24,263 bases of DNA from Mesotaenium endlicherianum (GCA_009602735.1 WELA01010214.1:1-24263); one strand, 5' to 3'. Shown: positions 1-9,209, numbered from the stretch's first letter. Program-made: numbers and translations. Notes: generated from the sequence alone by a model not told the origin.

Positions 1-324
1 GCCATCTCCCATCATCCCGAATAGCCATCCACCATAGGGATGTCATCTGGCCATTCATCTAGCATATCGTACTTAGAAACATATCAAGGCAGTTCGCTGC
101 TACCGAGTACGGAAGTCAGCTGGCTGTCAAAGAATGGGTCAGCAAGCTGACTTATATGGACTTCAGCTTGCTGCTTCTGGCTGAGTCATTAAACTGATAA
201 TTATGTAAGTCCAGCAGACTGACTATTAACTAAAGTTCAGCAGGCTGAACTTAATTAACTATTATATTTAAATAAATATTATATCCACTAATATACTGAT
301 TCATTACACTCTGGGACCTACAGG
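1..324. other. Non-coding left flank with clustered short hairpins
   Basis: No gene is visible. Between about 112 and 252 there are several short inverted repeats built on related AGTC/CAGC words. The clearest are GTCAGC-AA-GCTGAC near 138-151 and AAGTTCAG-CAGG-CTGAACTT at 233-252. A run of AT-rich sequence follows (253-300). The stretch lies directly upstream of the piggyBac relic and could be transposon-internal, an intron or a MITE remnant; I cannot tell which. Confidence 0.4.
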
Positions 325-970
325 CTGTGGCAGTGTCTGCCTATCATAGATAGGTTGAGGCACAAGTTTAAAGCCCACTACAATCCTGGGCATGACATAA
401 CAATAGACGAGAGGTTGATCCCCCTTAGAAATAGAAGTTGCCCTGTGAGAGTGTACATGCCAAAGAAGCCACATAAGTTCGGTATAGAGTTGTTTGTGGT
501 CTGTGATAGTACAAGTTACTACTGCTATGACTTCATAGTGTTTGATAAAGAGCCTGGCAGGTCACAGGTTGATACTGTTTTAGATTTGGTAGAGGGTCTG
601 CCAGACAAACAGACTTACTCTTTTGTCCTGGACAGAGGCTTCACATCGCCGACACTCTTGAAAGTCCTAGCTGAGAGAGGTCATGTAGCAACTGGCACAG
701 TTATGCCAAATAGAAAAGACATGCCTAAGACCCCAGATGGTAAAGGAAGTGCCTTGGTATTGCCCATTCTAAGAGGTCAGAAAAAACCAACCCAAAAAGA
801 TTATATGGCTCTTGTGTGTGATTACCCGGGGCAGATAGCTATGGTCTGGCAAGACAAGATGCTAGTGCACTTTCTGTCCACAGCTGGTGGTCTTGAGGTG
901 AATGAAGTTGAGAGGAGGCAGACTGATGGGAGGTTGAAGACCATAAGTGCTCTAGACATTGTGGTGCACT
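325..970 (+). pseudogene. piggyBac-type transposase fragment (DDE_Tnp_1_7), truncated at its 3' end by element C
   Basis: The open frame starts after a TAA at 289-291. Similarity to piggyBac transposases begins at about 325 (LWQCLPIIDRLRHKF) and runs through YNPGHDITIDERLIPLRNR, MPKKPHKFGIELFVVCDS, FVLDRGFTSPTLL and GHVATGTVMPNRKDMPK, the usual order of the RNase H-like catalytic core. Two of the three catalytic Asp are visible: the ITIDE Asp (codon at about 406-408) and the LDRGFTS Asp (about 631-633). The third, in the family's MGGVD..D block, is missing, because the frame stops at a TAA supplied by the first bases of the C LTR, right after DIVVH. The N-terminal domain is also absent or in upstream exons; CCTACAG just before 324 could be a splice acceptor. 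No in-frame stop interrupts 292-970, so the relic was fairly young when hit. It would not be catalytically competent. Confidence 0.8.
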
Positions 971-1393
971 TGTAACGATTTGAGCTTTTTAGGCGTATTT
1001 GGGACGTTTTCCCAATTACCTAAAATACGTTATACTATTTATCATAAGTTATTTGATAAATGATTGCATCACATTGAAATATTCGCCACACACGTGTGCC
1101 GATTAATTCCCGGTCGATTGGCGAAACGACCGAGATACTATCGCAAAAAGCGTCGTAACGTAACTCGACTACTTCGCAAAAGTACGACATAATTATTCAT
1201 AAAGTTACTTTGAATAATTATGAGATGATAATTTAATTAAACATTGTTTGATTAAGTTATTTTGATTGTCATTATTACAAATAATGGACAATCACAGATT
1301 TCGGATTACGACTAGTCGTAATACGAAGAAACTGTCGTATCATTAATACGAACAAACAGTCGTAAAGTCAAACGAAATATGCAAAGTCGCTTT

Positions 1394-1463
1394 GCATCTG
1401 AGCGGATTCGAACCCGCGACTTTCGTTTGAAATGTTCACACCTAACCGATTGGCCAAAGTAGC
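1394..1463 (-). other. Antisense tRNA-like stretch with A-box and B-box inside the C LTR
   Basis: On the minus strand, an A-box-like TGGCCAATCGG (1446-1456) is followed 42 nt later by a perfect B-box GGTTCGAATCC (1404-1414), the spacing found in tRNA genes. The B-box sits in a clean T-arm (GCGGG, loop TTCGAAT, CCGCT). The D stem can form three pairs. The acceptor and anticodon stems are poor and no normal anticodon loop is visible. It is therefore a tRNA-derived relic, a SINE head or a chance Pol III promoter, not a working tRNA. The 3' LTR keeps most of it (about 20682-20732) with a B-box change at the deletion edge. Confidence 0.45.
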
Positions 1464-1720
1464 TTTTTAAACTACCGGTTCATGACGAAAGCATCTGTAC
1501 GCGACTCCGCGATCAATCGCGACTTTTTCGGAAAGTCGCGAGATCGCGAAAACGCCCGTTTGGCGCGAAACGGTTTTTCGGAAACCGTCGAAAAGTCTCC
1601 AAACGGCCAACTGCGCGTTTCGAGCATTCGGCCGAATGGGACACGTCCCTTCGACCGTTTTCGTTGAACATGAACCAGTGCCCTAGGTGGTGACTCGAAG
1701 CACTCCAGTGCCTCATGTTG

Positions 1721-1740
1721 TGCAGGTATAAATACCTGCA
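1721..1740 (+). promoter_or_regulatory. TATA box inside a near-perfect palindrome, element C 5' LTR
   Basis: TATAAATA lies at 1727-1734, within arms TGCAGGTAT and ATACCTGCA (9 bp each, 2-bp spacer). It sits about 180 bp from the LTR end, a reasonable place for the Pol II promoter that starts the genomic RNA. The 3' LTR copy (TATA at 20996-21003) has one change in the right arm. Confidence 0.6.
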
Positions 1741-1908
1741 GAGTCATTGTGAGTGCAACTCTCACAAGCACACATTCTACGTTAGTTTTCACTTTCGCTC
1801 TTTTGAGTATTCGTCAATTTCCACAAGTATACAGATTTTCCTCCCACTTGAATTAAATATTCCTTGAATACCGAGGAAAGATCCTCTCGAAAAGCAGAAA
1901 CATCACAT

Positions 1909-1921
1909 TGGTATCGGAGCC
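1909..1921 (+). other. Primer-binding site of element C (initiator tRNA-Met type)
   Basis: TGGTATCGGAGCC lies one base after the LTR. It is complementary to the 3' end of plant initiator tRNA-Met (PBS usually TGGTATCAGAGCC) with a single A-to-G difference. Confidence 0.85.
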
Positions 1922-2055
1922 GATCTCGGTTTCTCCAAGGATTTTTTTTTCTTTTTTTGGTCAAAAAATCTGTCGCATTTTCCGGATTCTGTCGTCAAAT
2001 CTAACCAATTTCTTGAATCTGTATAGATTCGCCCCCGATTCGTTTCCAATTCGCC

Positions 2056-2529
2056 ATGGCTCGCGATCGTCGGATCGAAATCATCTACATCGACGACGAC
2101 TCACCCCGCCGGCCTCGCGTCTCGCCGCGTGTTGCCTCGGCGCCGACTCGGCCGTCGCCGACTTATTCGCCTATGGCTCCGCCCGGCTCGCAGCGCTTGT
2201 TGCCCGTCGATCTTTGGTCGTACAAGATACTTTCGCCGGAACGCTCGTCACCCACACCTCCCACCGCCGCCGAGCCTCGGAACCACCAACCCGAACCTTC
2301 CCGCTCTCGCTCTCCACGTGGCTGGACACCGTCGCCTCGTGCGCCTCGTGAACGGCCGGATGTCATTGATTCCTTGCCGTTTTTTGAATATGAGCACTAC
2401 TACCACATGTGGAACGATTATGGGCATTGGATGGAATTGCGCGACCAACCCACCCTAGAGGACTATCAAAATGTGTATAGTCCTCGTTTCCGCCATCGTT
2501 CGGGTTTTGTCCGTCCGCCCATGCCCGTT
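2056..2529 (+). pseudogene. Element C gag-like ORF, 5' part (split by element A)
   Basis: The ATG at 2056 has a strong context (GCCATGG) and is the first substantial start after the PBS and a T-rich leader. The product begins MARDRRIEIIYIDDDSPRRP and is rich in Pro, Ser and Arg for about 110 residues, then in Tyr and Trp (EYEHYYHMWNDYGHWMEL). Its position makes it the Gag of element C. I see neither a standard retrotransposon Gag capsid block nor a CCHC knuckle. Element A entered at the codon ending at 2529; the frame resumes at 9215, after the duplicated CCGTT. The split ORF would encode about 214 residues, about half the length of the Gag of A. A divergent, already shortened Gag is possible. 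Confidence 0.6.
2525..2529. repeat. Target-site duplication of element A, left copy
   Basis: CCGTT directly precedes the TGTAGTGA start of A. The same five bases follow its 3' LTR at 9210-9214. Removing one copy and A restores the gag-like frame of element C. Confidence 0.97.
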
Positions 2530-2841
2530 TGTAGTGATTTGAGTTATTATATATTAGTTCGCATATATTTTAATGTTTTCAAATATATTTGGAGTAGTAT
2601 TGTGTGGAGTCAAGTGTGAATAGGTACTCTAGTAACTTGGTTCATGTCCTTTGAACCTTCCAAGGCATTTTCGAAGTTAGAGGAAAGACCTAGAAGAACT
2701 CCATGTGGCAAAAGTCAGATGTGCCATTTTTAGGTCAAAAGGACATGTGTACATTATTCTAGAAAGAGGTGGCAAGTTTTGGGATGTGTTGGGTGCCAAC
2801 ACATCAACATACACCTTCCTAGAAATTACTTATGTAGCAAG

Positions 2842-2849
2842 TATATAAA
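2842..2849 (+). promoter_or_regulatory. TATA box of element A LTR
   Basis: TATATAAA lies about 185 bp before the LTR end, the likely Pol II promoter. The same box is at 9019-9026 in the 3' LTR, and on the minus strand at 10800-10807 and 16978-16985 in element B. Confidence 0.6.
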
Positions 2850-2981
2850 CAAGAGCTAGAACATAGAAAGACATTCCAGAATCACTCTTGTACTTGCCAA
2901 AATCCAGAAATATATTAACTTTCAAGAAGCCATCTCTCTTTCAAGAAGCTACCACTTGTGTTCAAAGATCCTTGTCTTGAA

Positions 2982-3018
2982 TAGATAAAGTATTCTGTTT
3001 TACTAAGTACTTTATCTA
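2982..3018 (+). repeat. Stem-loop at the LTR end (U5), next to the PBS
   Basis: TAGATAAAGTA (2982-2992) pairs perfectly with TACTTTATCTA (3008-3018) around a 15-nt loop, ending 15 bases before the PBS. It recurs in all four LTRs of A and B, apart from a single-base change in the loop of the B 3' LTR. A role in RNA 5'-end folding, priming or polyadenylation is inference. Confidence 0.6.
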
Positions 3019-3033
3019 TCTGTTTCACTACAG

Positions 3034-3045
3034 TGGTATCGGAGC
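3034..3045 (+). other. Primer-binding site of element A
   Basis: TGGTATCGGAGC starts one base after the LTR. It is the plant initiator tRNA-Met type, with the same A-to-G variant as the otherwise different element C. Confidence 0.88.
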
Positions 3046-3069
3046 TAGGCACTTTGGTAGCACAAGAAG

Positions 3070-4350
3070 ATGGCCGATCCTCAAGACCAACAGCAAGCTT
3101 TCGAAGGAAGCCCTTCCTCTCCAAGACACCCTCCTCCAGCGCCGATGGGAGAGCCCACTCAAGAAAATCTGCAACAACAAGAAGCACCACAAGGAGGAGC
3201 ACACCCTCCTCCAGCGTCGATGGGAGAGCCTACTCAAGGAAATCTGCAACAACAAGAAGCACCACAAGGAGGAGCACCGTCAAATCCCGTGGCAGCCGCT
3301 ATAGCAAAGTTGACCCCACCACAAGGAGTTCCCGCAAATGAGTGGGCAGCCTTCCTAATGACCGTCCACAACCAAGTGGGCTTGGCCACCTATGAAGCAA
3401 CCGTGCAAGCGTCAAGAGAAGCTATGGCTGCCATGGTTGCCCCTATTGCGAGCAATGCTCAAAATCCAGCCCCGGCTCAAGCGCCTCCACAAGAGCCAAC
3501 GAGAGCAAGGAAACTCATCAAGCCCGGCAAACCCGACACTTTCAACCCCGGGAAAGGTGCCAACCTGAATTTATGGCTCTACCAAGTGGAGACGTACCTC
3601 GCGTTCCTTGAAGTACCCGAGGAGGACTACGTTCCCTTTGCCGTTACCTTACTTAGAGGAGCAGCAACATCATGGTGGCGTAACTATCAAGCGGCTATAT
3701 ATCAAGCTATGGCGCACCCCATGCTCGGCCAAGAGCCCCCACCATCATATGCAAGATGGGCAGATTTTCGTGAGGCCCTCAAGAAGCAATTCATGCCCAT
3801 CAATGCGGAGAAGATTGCCCGAGGAAAGCTCCACCATCTCAAGCAAACGACGTCCGTTCAAGAGTATACATCCAGATTTCACGCCCTCACTCTTGAGATC
3901 CCCAACATGTCTCTCGAGGAGAAGATTGACCGTTACATCTTTGGCCTCAAACCCAAGGTGGCAAAGGAAGTGGAGTTACGCGACTTGACGGACTTCTCAA
4001 AGATCATTGAAGTGGCCCAAAAGGTGGATACCTTGGATTTCAAGCACTCCGTGCCTTCATCTTCACGGGTACCGACGACGCGGGTGTACGCAGCCCCTTC
4101 CACATCCGAATCTGGACCCACACCCATGGAAATCGGAGTTATTAAAAGGGACCCCGCGGCTGCCCGGAAGAGTGGAAGACCCTCCAATGACACTTATGAT
4201 GCAAGAAACCAGCAAGGAGTGAAAGCAAGACTCTCCCCGGCTGAAAAAGAAGCTCTCATGACGGCTGGACTATGCTTCTATTGCAAGGAAAAGGGCCATC
4301 GTGCACTTTCATGCCCCAAAAAGTTGTCAAAAAACGGACAGCGCCGGTAG
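3070..4350 (+). CDS. gag: Element A Gag polyprotein (426 aa)
   Basis: This is the structural protein that assembles the cytoplasmic virus-like particle and packages element RNA. It starts 25 bases after the PBS at the first ATG (AAGATGG). Residues 1-70 are Pro/Gln-rich and hold a 25-residue tandem duplication (20-44 and 45-69; DNA 3127-3201 and 3202-3276). Residues of about 155-300 form the retrotransposon Gag capsid-like domain ([41 protein letters not shown]). The C-terminus has one CCHC zinc knuckle, C402-X2-C405-X4-H410-X4-C415, for RNA binding. The stop TAG lies 13 bases after a slippery heptamer, so a fraction of ribosomes should read on into pol. No stop or frameshift is seen, and the copy in element B gives the same protein by eye. 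Confidence 0.95.
   Translation: MADPQDQQQAFEGSPSSPRHPPPAPMGEPTQENLQQQEAPQGGAHPPPASMGEPTQGNLQQQEAPQGGAPSNPVAAAIAKLTPPQGVPANEWAAFLMTVHNQVGLATYEATVQASREAMAAMVAPIASNAQNPAPAQAPPQEPTRARKLIKPGKPDTFNPGKGANLNLWLYQVETYLAFLEVPEEDYVPFAVTLLRGAATSWWRNYQAAIYQAMAHPMLGQEPPPSYARWADFREALKKQFMPINAEKIARGKLHHLKQTTSVQEYTSRFHALTLEIPNMSLEEKIDRYIFGLKPKVAKEVELRDLTDFSKIIEVAQKVDTLDFKHSVPSSSRVPTTRVYAAPSTSESGPTPMEIGVIKRDPAAARKSGRPSNDTYDARNQQGVKARLSPAEKEALMTAGLCFYCKEKGHRALSCPKKLSKNGQRR
3127..3276 (+). repeat. 75-bp in-frame tandem duplication in gag
   Basis: Two 75-bp units (3127-3201, 3202-3276) differ at only a few bases and each encode [23 protein letters not shown]. The duplication is also in element B (about 16551-16700), so it predates both insertions. 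Confidence 0.9.
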
Positions 4351-7300
4351 GCCAGGAGCCTACCACCCCAAGACCCACTTCACGAGAAGGCAACACGCCA
4401 AGTGAGGTGGAGACCCCCGTTGAAGACGACGTTCCAGCCCCAATGAGTTTGAGAGGTTACCTTGGAGGAGAGAAGGTCCACATCTTGGTGGATAGCGGAG
4501 CTCAAGGCAACTTCATTGCTGCAGATTTTGCCACCAAGCACGGTATTACTATGCGAACTCTTGACCACGACGAGGAGATTATGATGCCCGATGGATTCTC
4601 CTATACTACCCCTTCCAAGAAGACGTACCCCTTGGCACTCTCTATCAAGTCCTTCAAGGATAGAGTAGTGTTCTCCCCCATGCAATTGGGCAAGTACGAC
4701 GTCATCCTAGGGACGCCTTGGTTGACCAAGCACAACCCCCAAGTTGATTGGAGGACCGGTACTATCAAGATCAAGAATGACATCACTTCAAGAATCTGTA
4801 TTTTGCGCGCAATCCAGAATATCCAGACCCAAGACATCCAGAAGCCGGCACACGAGATACTATTGTCCGCCCTCCAACTCAAGAGACTTGTGAGGAAGGG
4901 ACACGAGCTTCTTTTGGCCTTGATCACGCCAAAAGACATCAAGAAAGACATCGAGAGTCAAGAAGGCAGCCCCGTTCCCAAGGAGATACAAGAAGTCTTT
5001 GAGGACTACAAAGAAGTGTTCTCCCCGGAATTGCCCAAGGGCCTACCCCCCAAAAGATTCGTAGACCACAAGATAGAGTTGGAGCCCGGAAGCAAGCCCA
5101 TCTCTCGGCCTACGTTCAAAATGTCATACACGGAGCTAGACGAAGTCAAGAAGCAAATCAAGGAGCTACTGGAGCATGGCTTCATTCGACCTAGCAAGTC
5201 GCCATTTGGAGCCCCGGTGCTATTTGTCAAGAAGAAAGATGGTACCTTGAGGATGTGTGTGGACTATCGCGCCCTCAACAAGATCACCATCAAGAATCGA
5301 TACCCGCTGCCGCGCATGGATGAGCTCATGGACCGGCTGGTTGGAGCCAAGTACTTCACGAAGATTGACTTACGGAGCGGCTACCACCAGATTCGCATCG
5401 CAGAACCGGACATAGAGAAGACGGCATTCAGGACAAGATATGGACATTTTGAGTTCATGGTCCTGCCATTTGGACTCACCAACGCGCCAGCAACTTTCAT
5501 GACTATGATGAACACCATATTTCAGCCCATGTTGGACAGATTTGTGGTGGTATTCATCGATGACATCCTTATCTACAGCAAGACCCTTGAAGAGCATGCG
5601 AGACACTTGAAAGAAGTCCTTGAAGTATTGAAGCAAAACAAGCTGTTTGCGAAGGAGTCAAAATGCGAGTTTGCCAAACAAGAAGTGGAGTTCCTAGGTC
5701 TCCACGTGACTGCTGATGGCATCAAGATAGACCCCAAGAAGACCACGGTGGTGGAGGAATGGCCAACCCCCACGACCAAGAAAGAACTCCAGTCATTCTT
5801 GGGATTTGCCAATTGGTACAGAAAATTCATCCAAGGCTTCTCGCACATAGCAGCCCCCCTGACAGATCTACTCAAGAAGGACAGGCTATATACATGGACC
5901 GAGAAAGAGGAAGAGGCATTTCAAGAGTTAAAGCGAAGATTGACCACATCCCCGGTGCTCACACTCCCAAGTCCAAACCCAGATTGGCCCTTCCACGTCA
6001 TCACCGATGCATCTTCCTATGCAATAGGAGCAATCCTGCTTCAAGACCAAGGCAAGGGACTGCAGCCCATCGCCTACGAGTCAAGGAAGCTAAATCCAGC
6101 CGAGCAAAATTATACAACCACGGAGCGAGAGGCATTGGCGATTGTACATGCCTTGAAGGTTTGGCGCTGCTACGTTGAAGGACGCAAAGTACTGGTCACC
6201 ACGGACCACGAGGCGTTAAAGCACCTCCAAACGCAGCCGTATCTCTCAAGGAGACAAGCAAGATGGAGCGGATACTTGCAACAATACAACATCACGATTC
6301 AGTACCAGCCCGGCAAGACAAACCCGGCTGACCCCCTCTCAAGACTGCAATTAAATGCAGTGATGGTATCCCTGAAGACAGATCTGGAAGCTCGATTTTC
6401 AGCCGCCTATGAAAGAGACCCTTACTACAAGAACGGAGAAGCAGCCTTGGACCCATGCAAGAAGCAAGAAGGCAATTATTGGGTGAGGCAAGATACGGGC
6501 CAGAGATGTGTTCCTAATGACTTAGACCTCCGGCTCTTGCTTCTACGAGAAGCACACGACAACCCTCTTGGAGGACACTTTGGAATCCTAAGGACCACGG
6601 GCGTTCTAGCTAGGACTTATTGTTGGCCAGGCATGTCTAAGCAAGTCAAGGAGTACTGCAGGAGCTGTGACACATGCCAAAGAATCAAGCCATCATCGCA
6701 AAAGGCGGGAGGACTCCTCCAACCACTACCAATCCCCGAAAGACAATGGACGGACATCTCAATGGACCTTATCGTGGACTTGCCCGTGACACCTCGAGGC
6801 CATAATGCAATACTCACGGTGGTGGACAGACTTACCAAGATGGCTCATTTTATTCCCACGACGACTAAGGCTACAGCACCACAACTTGCAAGACTCATCT
6901 TTGACAACATCTTCCGACTCCATGGACTACCATCAAGAATTGTGTCAGATAGAGATCCAAGATTCACAAGCCATTTCTGGAAAAATCTCTTCAAGAACTT
7001 GGGTACATCGCTGGATATGTCTACTGCCTACCACCCACAATCAGATGGGCAAACCGAGCGTATGAATCGTACCCTAAAGACCTCTCTAAAGGCCTACGTG
7101 TCTACCCTCGAGCAAGACTGGGACATGTACTTGACCCCCCTCGAGTTTGCCTACAACAACACTACGCAGGCCTCTACCCAAGAGTCCCCATTCTTCCTCA
7201 ACTATGGCTTCCATCCGACCACGCCACTGAGCTTCACGGCTGGCCATGATGAAGTACCTGCAGCCACAGATTTTATGGAGACATTAGAAGCAGCCCTTAC

Positions 7301-7937
7301 AGCAGCGAAGAAAGCTCTACAACACGCGCAAGATGCTCAAGCAAGAGTGGCGAACAGATCCAGAAGAGAAATTACGTACAGAGTGGGTGACAACGTGTTA
7401 CTATCATCCAAGAACATTTCCCTGAACAACAGGCCTGCCGGCAGCAAGTTCTCTCCCAAGTATTTGGGACCCTTCAAGATTATCCAGCAAGTCAACCCCG
7501 TTGCTTTCAAGCTAGAACTTCCCCAGACTATGCACATCGACCCCGTATTCCACGCTTCCCTCTTCAAGCCATATGTGCAACCCGACAACAAGTTCCCAGG
7601 ACGTGTGACAACCCCACCAGCCCCAACAATAGTGGATGATCATTTGGAGTACGAAGTGGAAGACATAGTGGCTATGAGAAATTTCAGGAGACAGCAGCAA
7701 TACTTGATCAAGTGGAAAGGATATCCAGATTCGGAGAATAGTTGGGTGGCGGCGCACTACCTTGACAAAGTTCAGAGAAAGTTGAAGCGCTTCCATGCCG
7801 CCAACCCCCATCTTGGACCAGCCCCAAGTCTCTCTACTAGAAGCCCGAAGACTTCAGGGAGGCAGCCTGCCACCATCAAGAAGCAGCAGAAGACCCCTTG
7901 GAGGCAGCCTGCAAGAACAAGAAAGAGGAAAAATTGA
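4272..7937 (+). CDS. pol: Element A Pol polyprotein: PR-RT-RNaseH-IN-chromodomain
   Basis: Pol copies element RNA into DNA and integrates it. It probably has no start of its own: the first ATG (4272) lies inside gag, and translation should enter by -1 frameshift at 4335. Numbering from that ATG: aspartic protease with DSGA (74-77); RT about 265-480 with [21 protein letters not shown] and the catalytic FIDD (428-431); RNase H with Asp579 (ITDASS), Glu near 618-620 (TTERE) and Asp645 (TTDHE); integrase zinc finger H762, H769, C799, C802; integrase core Asp832 (SMDLI), Asp893 (VSDRD), Glu929 (GQTERMNR); a GPF segment near 1066; and a chromodomain about 1127-1170 ([15 protein letters not shown]), thought to guide insertion to marked chromatin. 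The tail is basic (RTRKRKN), possibly nuclear-targeting. No stops or frameshifts are seen, and all key residues are present. Confidence 0.96.
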   Translation: MLLLQGKGPSCTFMPQKVVKKRTAPVGQEPTTPRPTSREGNTPSEVETPVEDDVPAPMSLRGYLGGEKVHILVDSGAQGNFIAADFATKHGITMRTLDHDEEIMMPDGFSYTTPSKKTYPLALSIKSFKDRVVFSPMQLGKYDVILGTPWLTKHNPQVDWRTGTIKIKNDITSRICILRAIQNIQTQDIQKPAHEILLSALQLKRLVRKGHELLLALITPKDIKKDIESQEGSPVPKEIQEVFEDYKEVFSPELPKGLPPKRFVDHKIELEPGSKPISRPTFKMSYTELDEVKKQIKELLEHGFIRPSKSPFGAPVLFVKKKDGTLRMCVDYRALNKITIKNRYPLPRMDELMDRLVGAKYFTKIDLRSGYHQIRIAEPDIEKTAFRTRYGHFEFMVLPFGLTNAPATFMTMMNTIFQPMLDRFVVVFIDDILIYSKTLEEHARHLKEVLEVLKQNKLFAKESKCEFAKQEVEFLGLHVTADGIKIDPKKTTVVEEWPTPTTKKELQSFLGFANWYRKFIQGFSHIAAPLTDLLKKDRLYTWTEKEEEAFQELKRRLTTSPVLTLPSPNPDWPFHVITDASSYAIGAILLQDQGKGLQPIAYESRKLNPAEQNYTTTEREALAIVHALKVWRCYVEGRKVLVTTDHEALKHLQTQPYLSRRQARWSGYLQQYNITIQYQPGKTNPADPLSRLQLNAVMVSLKTDLEARFSAAYERDPYYKNGEAALDPCKKQEGNYWVRQDTGQRCVPNDLDLRLLLLREAHDNPLGGHFGILRTTGVLARTYCWPGMSKQVKEYCRSCDTCQRIKPSSQKAGGLLQPLPIPERQWTDISMDLIVDLPVTPRGHNAILTVVDRLTKMAHFIPTTTKATAPQLARLIFDNIFRLHGLPSRIVSDRDPRFTSHFWKNLFKNLGTSLDMSTAYHPQSDGQTERMNRTLKTSLKAYVSTLEQDWDMYLTPLEFAYNNTTQASTQESPFFLNYGFHPTTPLSFTAGHDEVPAATDFMETLEAALTAAKKALQHAQDAQARVANRSRREITYRVGDNVLLSSKNISLNNRPAGSKFSPKYLGPFKIIQQVNPVAFKLELPQTMHIDPVFHASLFKPYVQPDNKFPGRVTTPPAPTIVDDHLEYEVEDIVAMRNFRRQQQYLIKWKGYPDSENSWVAAHYLDKVQRKLKRFHAANPHLGPAPSLSTRSPKTSGRQPATIKKQQKTPWRQPARTRKRKN
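4329..4364 (+). promoter_or_regulatory. -1 programmed ribosomal frameshift signal, gag to pol
   Basis: In the gag frame, codons TCA AAA AAC give the canonical X-XXY-YYZ heptamer A AAA AAC (4329-4335). Ten bases later comes a perfect 7-bp stem, GGTAGGC (4346-4352) with GCCTACC (4358-4364), around a CAGGA loop; it contains the gag stop. The pol frame is exactly -1 relative to gag and open across this site. Heptamer, spacer and stem are unchanged in element B. Confidence 0.88.
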
Positions 7938-8550
7938 CATTAGACACTCTTCTCTTCTCGCAGTTTCTGGACAGAAAACTAAAACTGCTACTGGTAATAG
8001 GTCTCTGCATAATAAATTCTGAAAATTTACCTGGCTGTAGTCCATGAGTAGCCGGTCATTTAGAGTCCAAGTTTGCTCAATTTGGAGCACTGGTGAGAGA
8101 GATATGATGCTCTAAGTAGAAGGGGGTCAGGCTGCTGGCATTGTTAGGACAGAATATGCCTTCTGACATTGTGCCTTCCCCTGAACTTGGAATGCTCTGA
8201 AACTCAAGACTCTGGTAGAACATCTTACAGCGCCCAGTTTGAGACTTAGTTTGCAGAATTTGGAGAAGTATAGAAGGACTTATGATTTTCAGAAGTTTCT
8301 GCACAGATTTGGAGGAGTGCCTACTCTCTCAGCTCTCAACGACACTCCAGAAATGAGAATGCTCTCAAATTTGGTGACCCGGTAGAGTTCTCCGACGCGG
8401 TCCGTCTGGCACTCGAATTTTCAGATTTGGAGCAGTTCTGTGGCCGCTATGAATTTTTGAGTTCGTGGCAGATTCTGGGCCAACTTGTACAATTTTCTTT
8501 ATCATTAAGGAGTAGGCTAGCCAATAAGGTCACACCACCTACGACCTTGC

Positions 8551-8679
8551 CTAGTCTACCTTACATGTGTAGCACCTGACTTGGCGCCTTTGACTAGTCC
8601 TCTTCACATGTGTGGCATCTGACTTGAAACTGTTGACTAGTTTGCTCCACATGTGTAAGACCTGACTTGACGCGCCGAG
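8551..8679 (+). repeat. 43-bp tandem repeat, three units, upstream of the PPT
   Basis: Units start with CTAG at 8551, 8594 and 8637. Each contains ACATGTGT (8563, 8606, 8649) and CTGACTT; the first two end in TTGA before the next CTAG. The copy in B is at 11148-11276, minus strand. The TTGACT words resemble W-boxes. Confidence 0.85.
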
Positions 8680-8696
8680 ACGTCGCTTTTTCTATC

Positions 8697-8706
8697 GGGG
8701 GGGTGA
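8697..8706 (+). other. Polypurine tract of element A
   Basis: GGGGGGGTGA directly abuts the 3' LTR start at 8707, the position required for plus-strand priming. Element B has GGGAGGGTGA at the same place. Confidence 0.8.
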
Positions 8707-9209
8707 TGTAGTGATTTGAGTTATTATATATTAGTTTGCATATATTTTAATGTTTTCAAATATATTTGGAGTAGTATTGTGTGGAGTCAAGTGTGAATAG
8801 GTACTCTAGTAACTTGGTTCATGTCCTTTGAACCTTCCAAGGCATTTTCGAAGTTAGAGGAAAGACCTAGAAGAACTCCATGTGGCAAAAGTCAAATGTG
8901 CCATTTTTAGGTCAAAAGGACATGTGTACATTATTCTAGAAAGAGGTGGCAAGTTTTGGGATGTGTTGGGTGCCAACACATCAACATACACCTTCCTAGA
9001 AATTACTTATGTAGCAAGTATATAAACAAGAGCTAGAACATAGAAAGACATTGGAGAATCACTCTTGTACTTGCCAAAATCCAGAAATATATTAACTTTC
9101 AAGAAGCCATCTCTCTTTCAAGAAGCTACCACTTGTGTTCAAAGATCCTTGTCTTGAATAGATAAAGTATTCTGTTTTACTAAGTACTTTATCTATCTGT
9201 TTCACTACA
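8707..9209 (+). repeat. 3' LTR of element A (503 bp)
   Basis: It has the same length and ends as 2530-3032, with four base differences. It is followed by TSD CCGTT at 9210-9214. Confidence 0.97.

Larger units (their letters stand above)
971..1907 (+). repeat. 5' LTR of element C (937 bp)
   Basis: It begins TGTAACG and ends ATCACA, directly before the PBS, and matches 20315-21176. It is rich in inverted repeats: a 12-bp stem at 1188-1199/1211-1222, a perfect 18-bp palindrome ATTACGACTAGTCGTAAT at 1305-1322, a 10-bp stem with TTCGG loop at 1517-1541 and a 7-bp stem with the same loop at 1570-1588. It carries 77 bp (1329-1405) that are missing from the 3' LTR. Confidence 0.93.
2530..3032 (+). 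repeat. 5' LTR of element A (503 bp)
   Basis: It starts TGTAGTGA and ends TCACTACA, an 8-bp terminal inverted repeat. It contains a TATA box, a 10-bp perfect hairpin (2783-2805) and an 11-bp stem near its end (2982-3018). It differs from the 3' LTR at four bases. Confidence 0.97.
7938..8706 (+). other. Element A 3' non-coding region between pol and 3' LTR
   Basis: About 769 bp without a convincing gene. It is kept nearly intact in element B (11121-11889). TTTGGAG recurs about four times between 8079 and 8430, and a 43-bp tandem repeat lies at 8551-8679. Short open frames in it start at non-homologous positions and match nothing I recognise. Confidence 0.6.
2530..9209 (+). mobile_element. Element A: young, apparently intact Ty3/Gypsy chromovirus (6,680 bp)
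   Basis: The structure is complete: 5' LTR 2530-3032, PBS 3034-3045, gag 3070-4350, -1 frameshift site, pol to 7937, a 769-bp 3' non-coding region, PPT 8697-8706, 3' LTR 8707-9209 and 5-bp TSD CCGTT. The LTRs differ at four positions by eye, giving divergence below 1%. Gag and pol have no internal stop. Pol order is PR-RT-RNaseH-IN-chromodomain, which defines a chromovirus. It lies inside the gag-like ORF of element C and has a near-identical inverted sister at 10617-17297. By structure it could be autonomous; the sequence does not show whether it moves now. Confidence 0.97.

Noticed and set aside
1472..1964. Several short open frames on both strands of the C LTR (and 20734-21061)
   Set aside because: They overlap hairpin-rich, CpG-rich LTR promoter sequence, and the two LTR copies do not keep the same frames.
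3933..7811. Many minus-strand frames of 70-140 codons opposite gag and pol of A (and the mirror set in B)
   Set aside because: They are shadows of the strongly coding gag/pol strand with no domains of their own.
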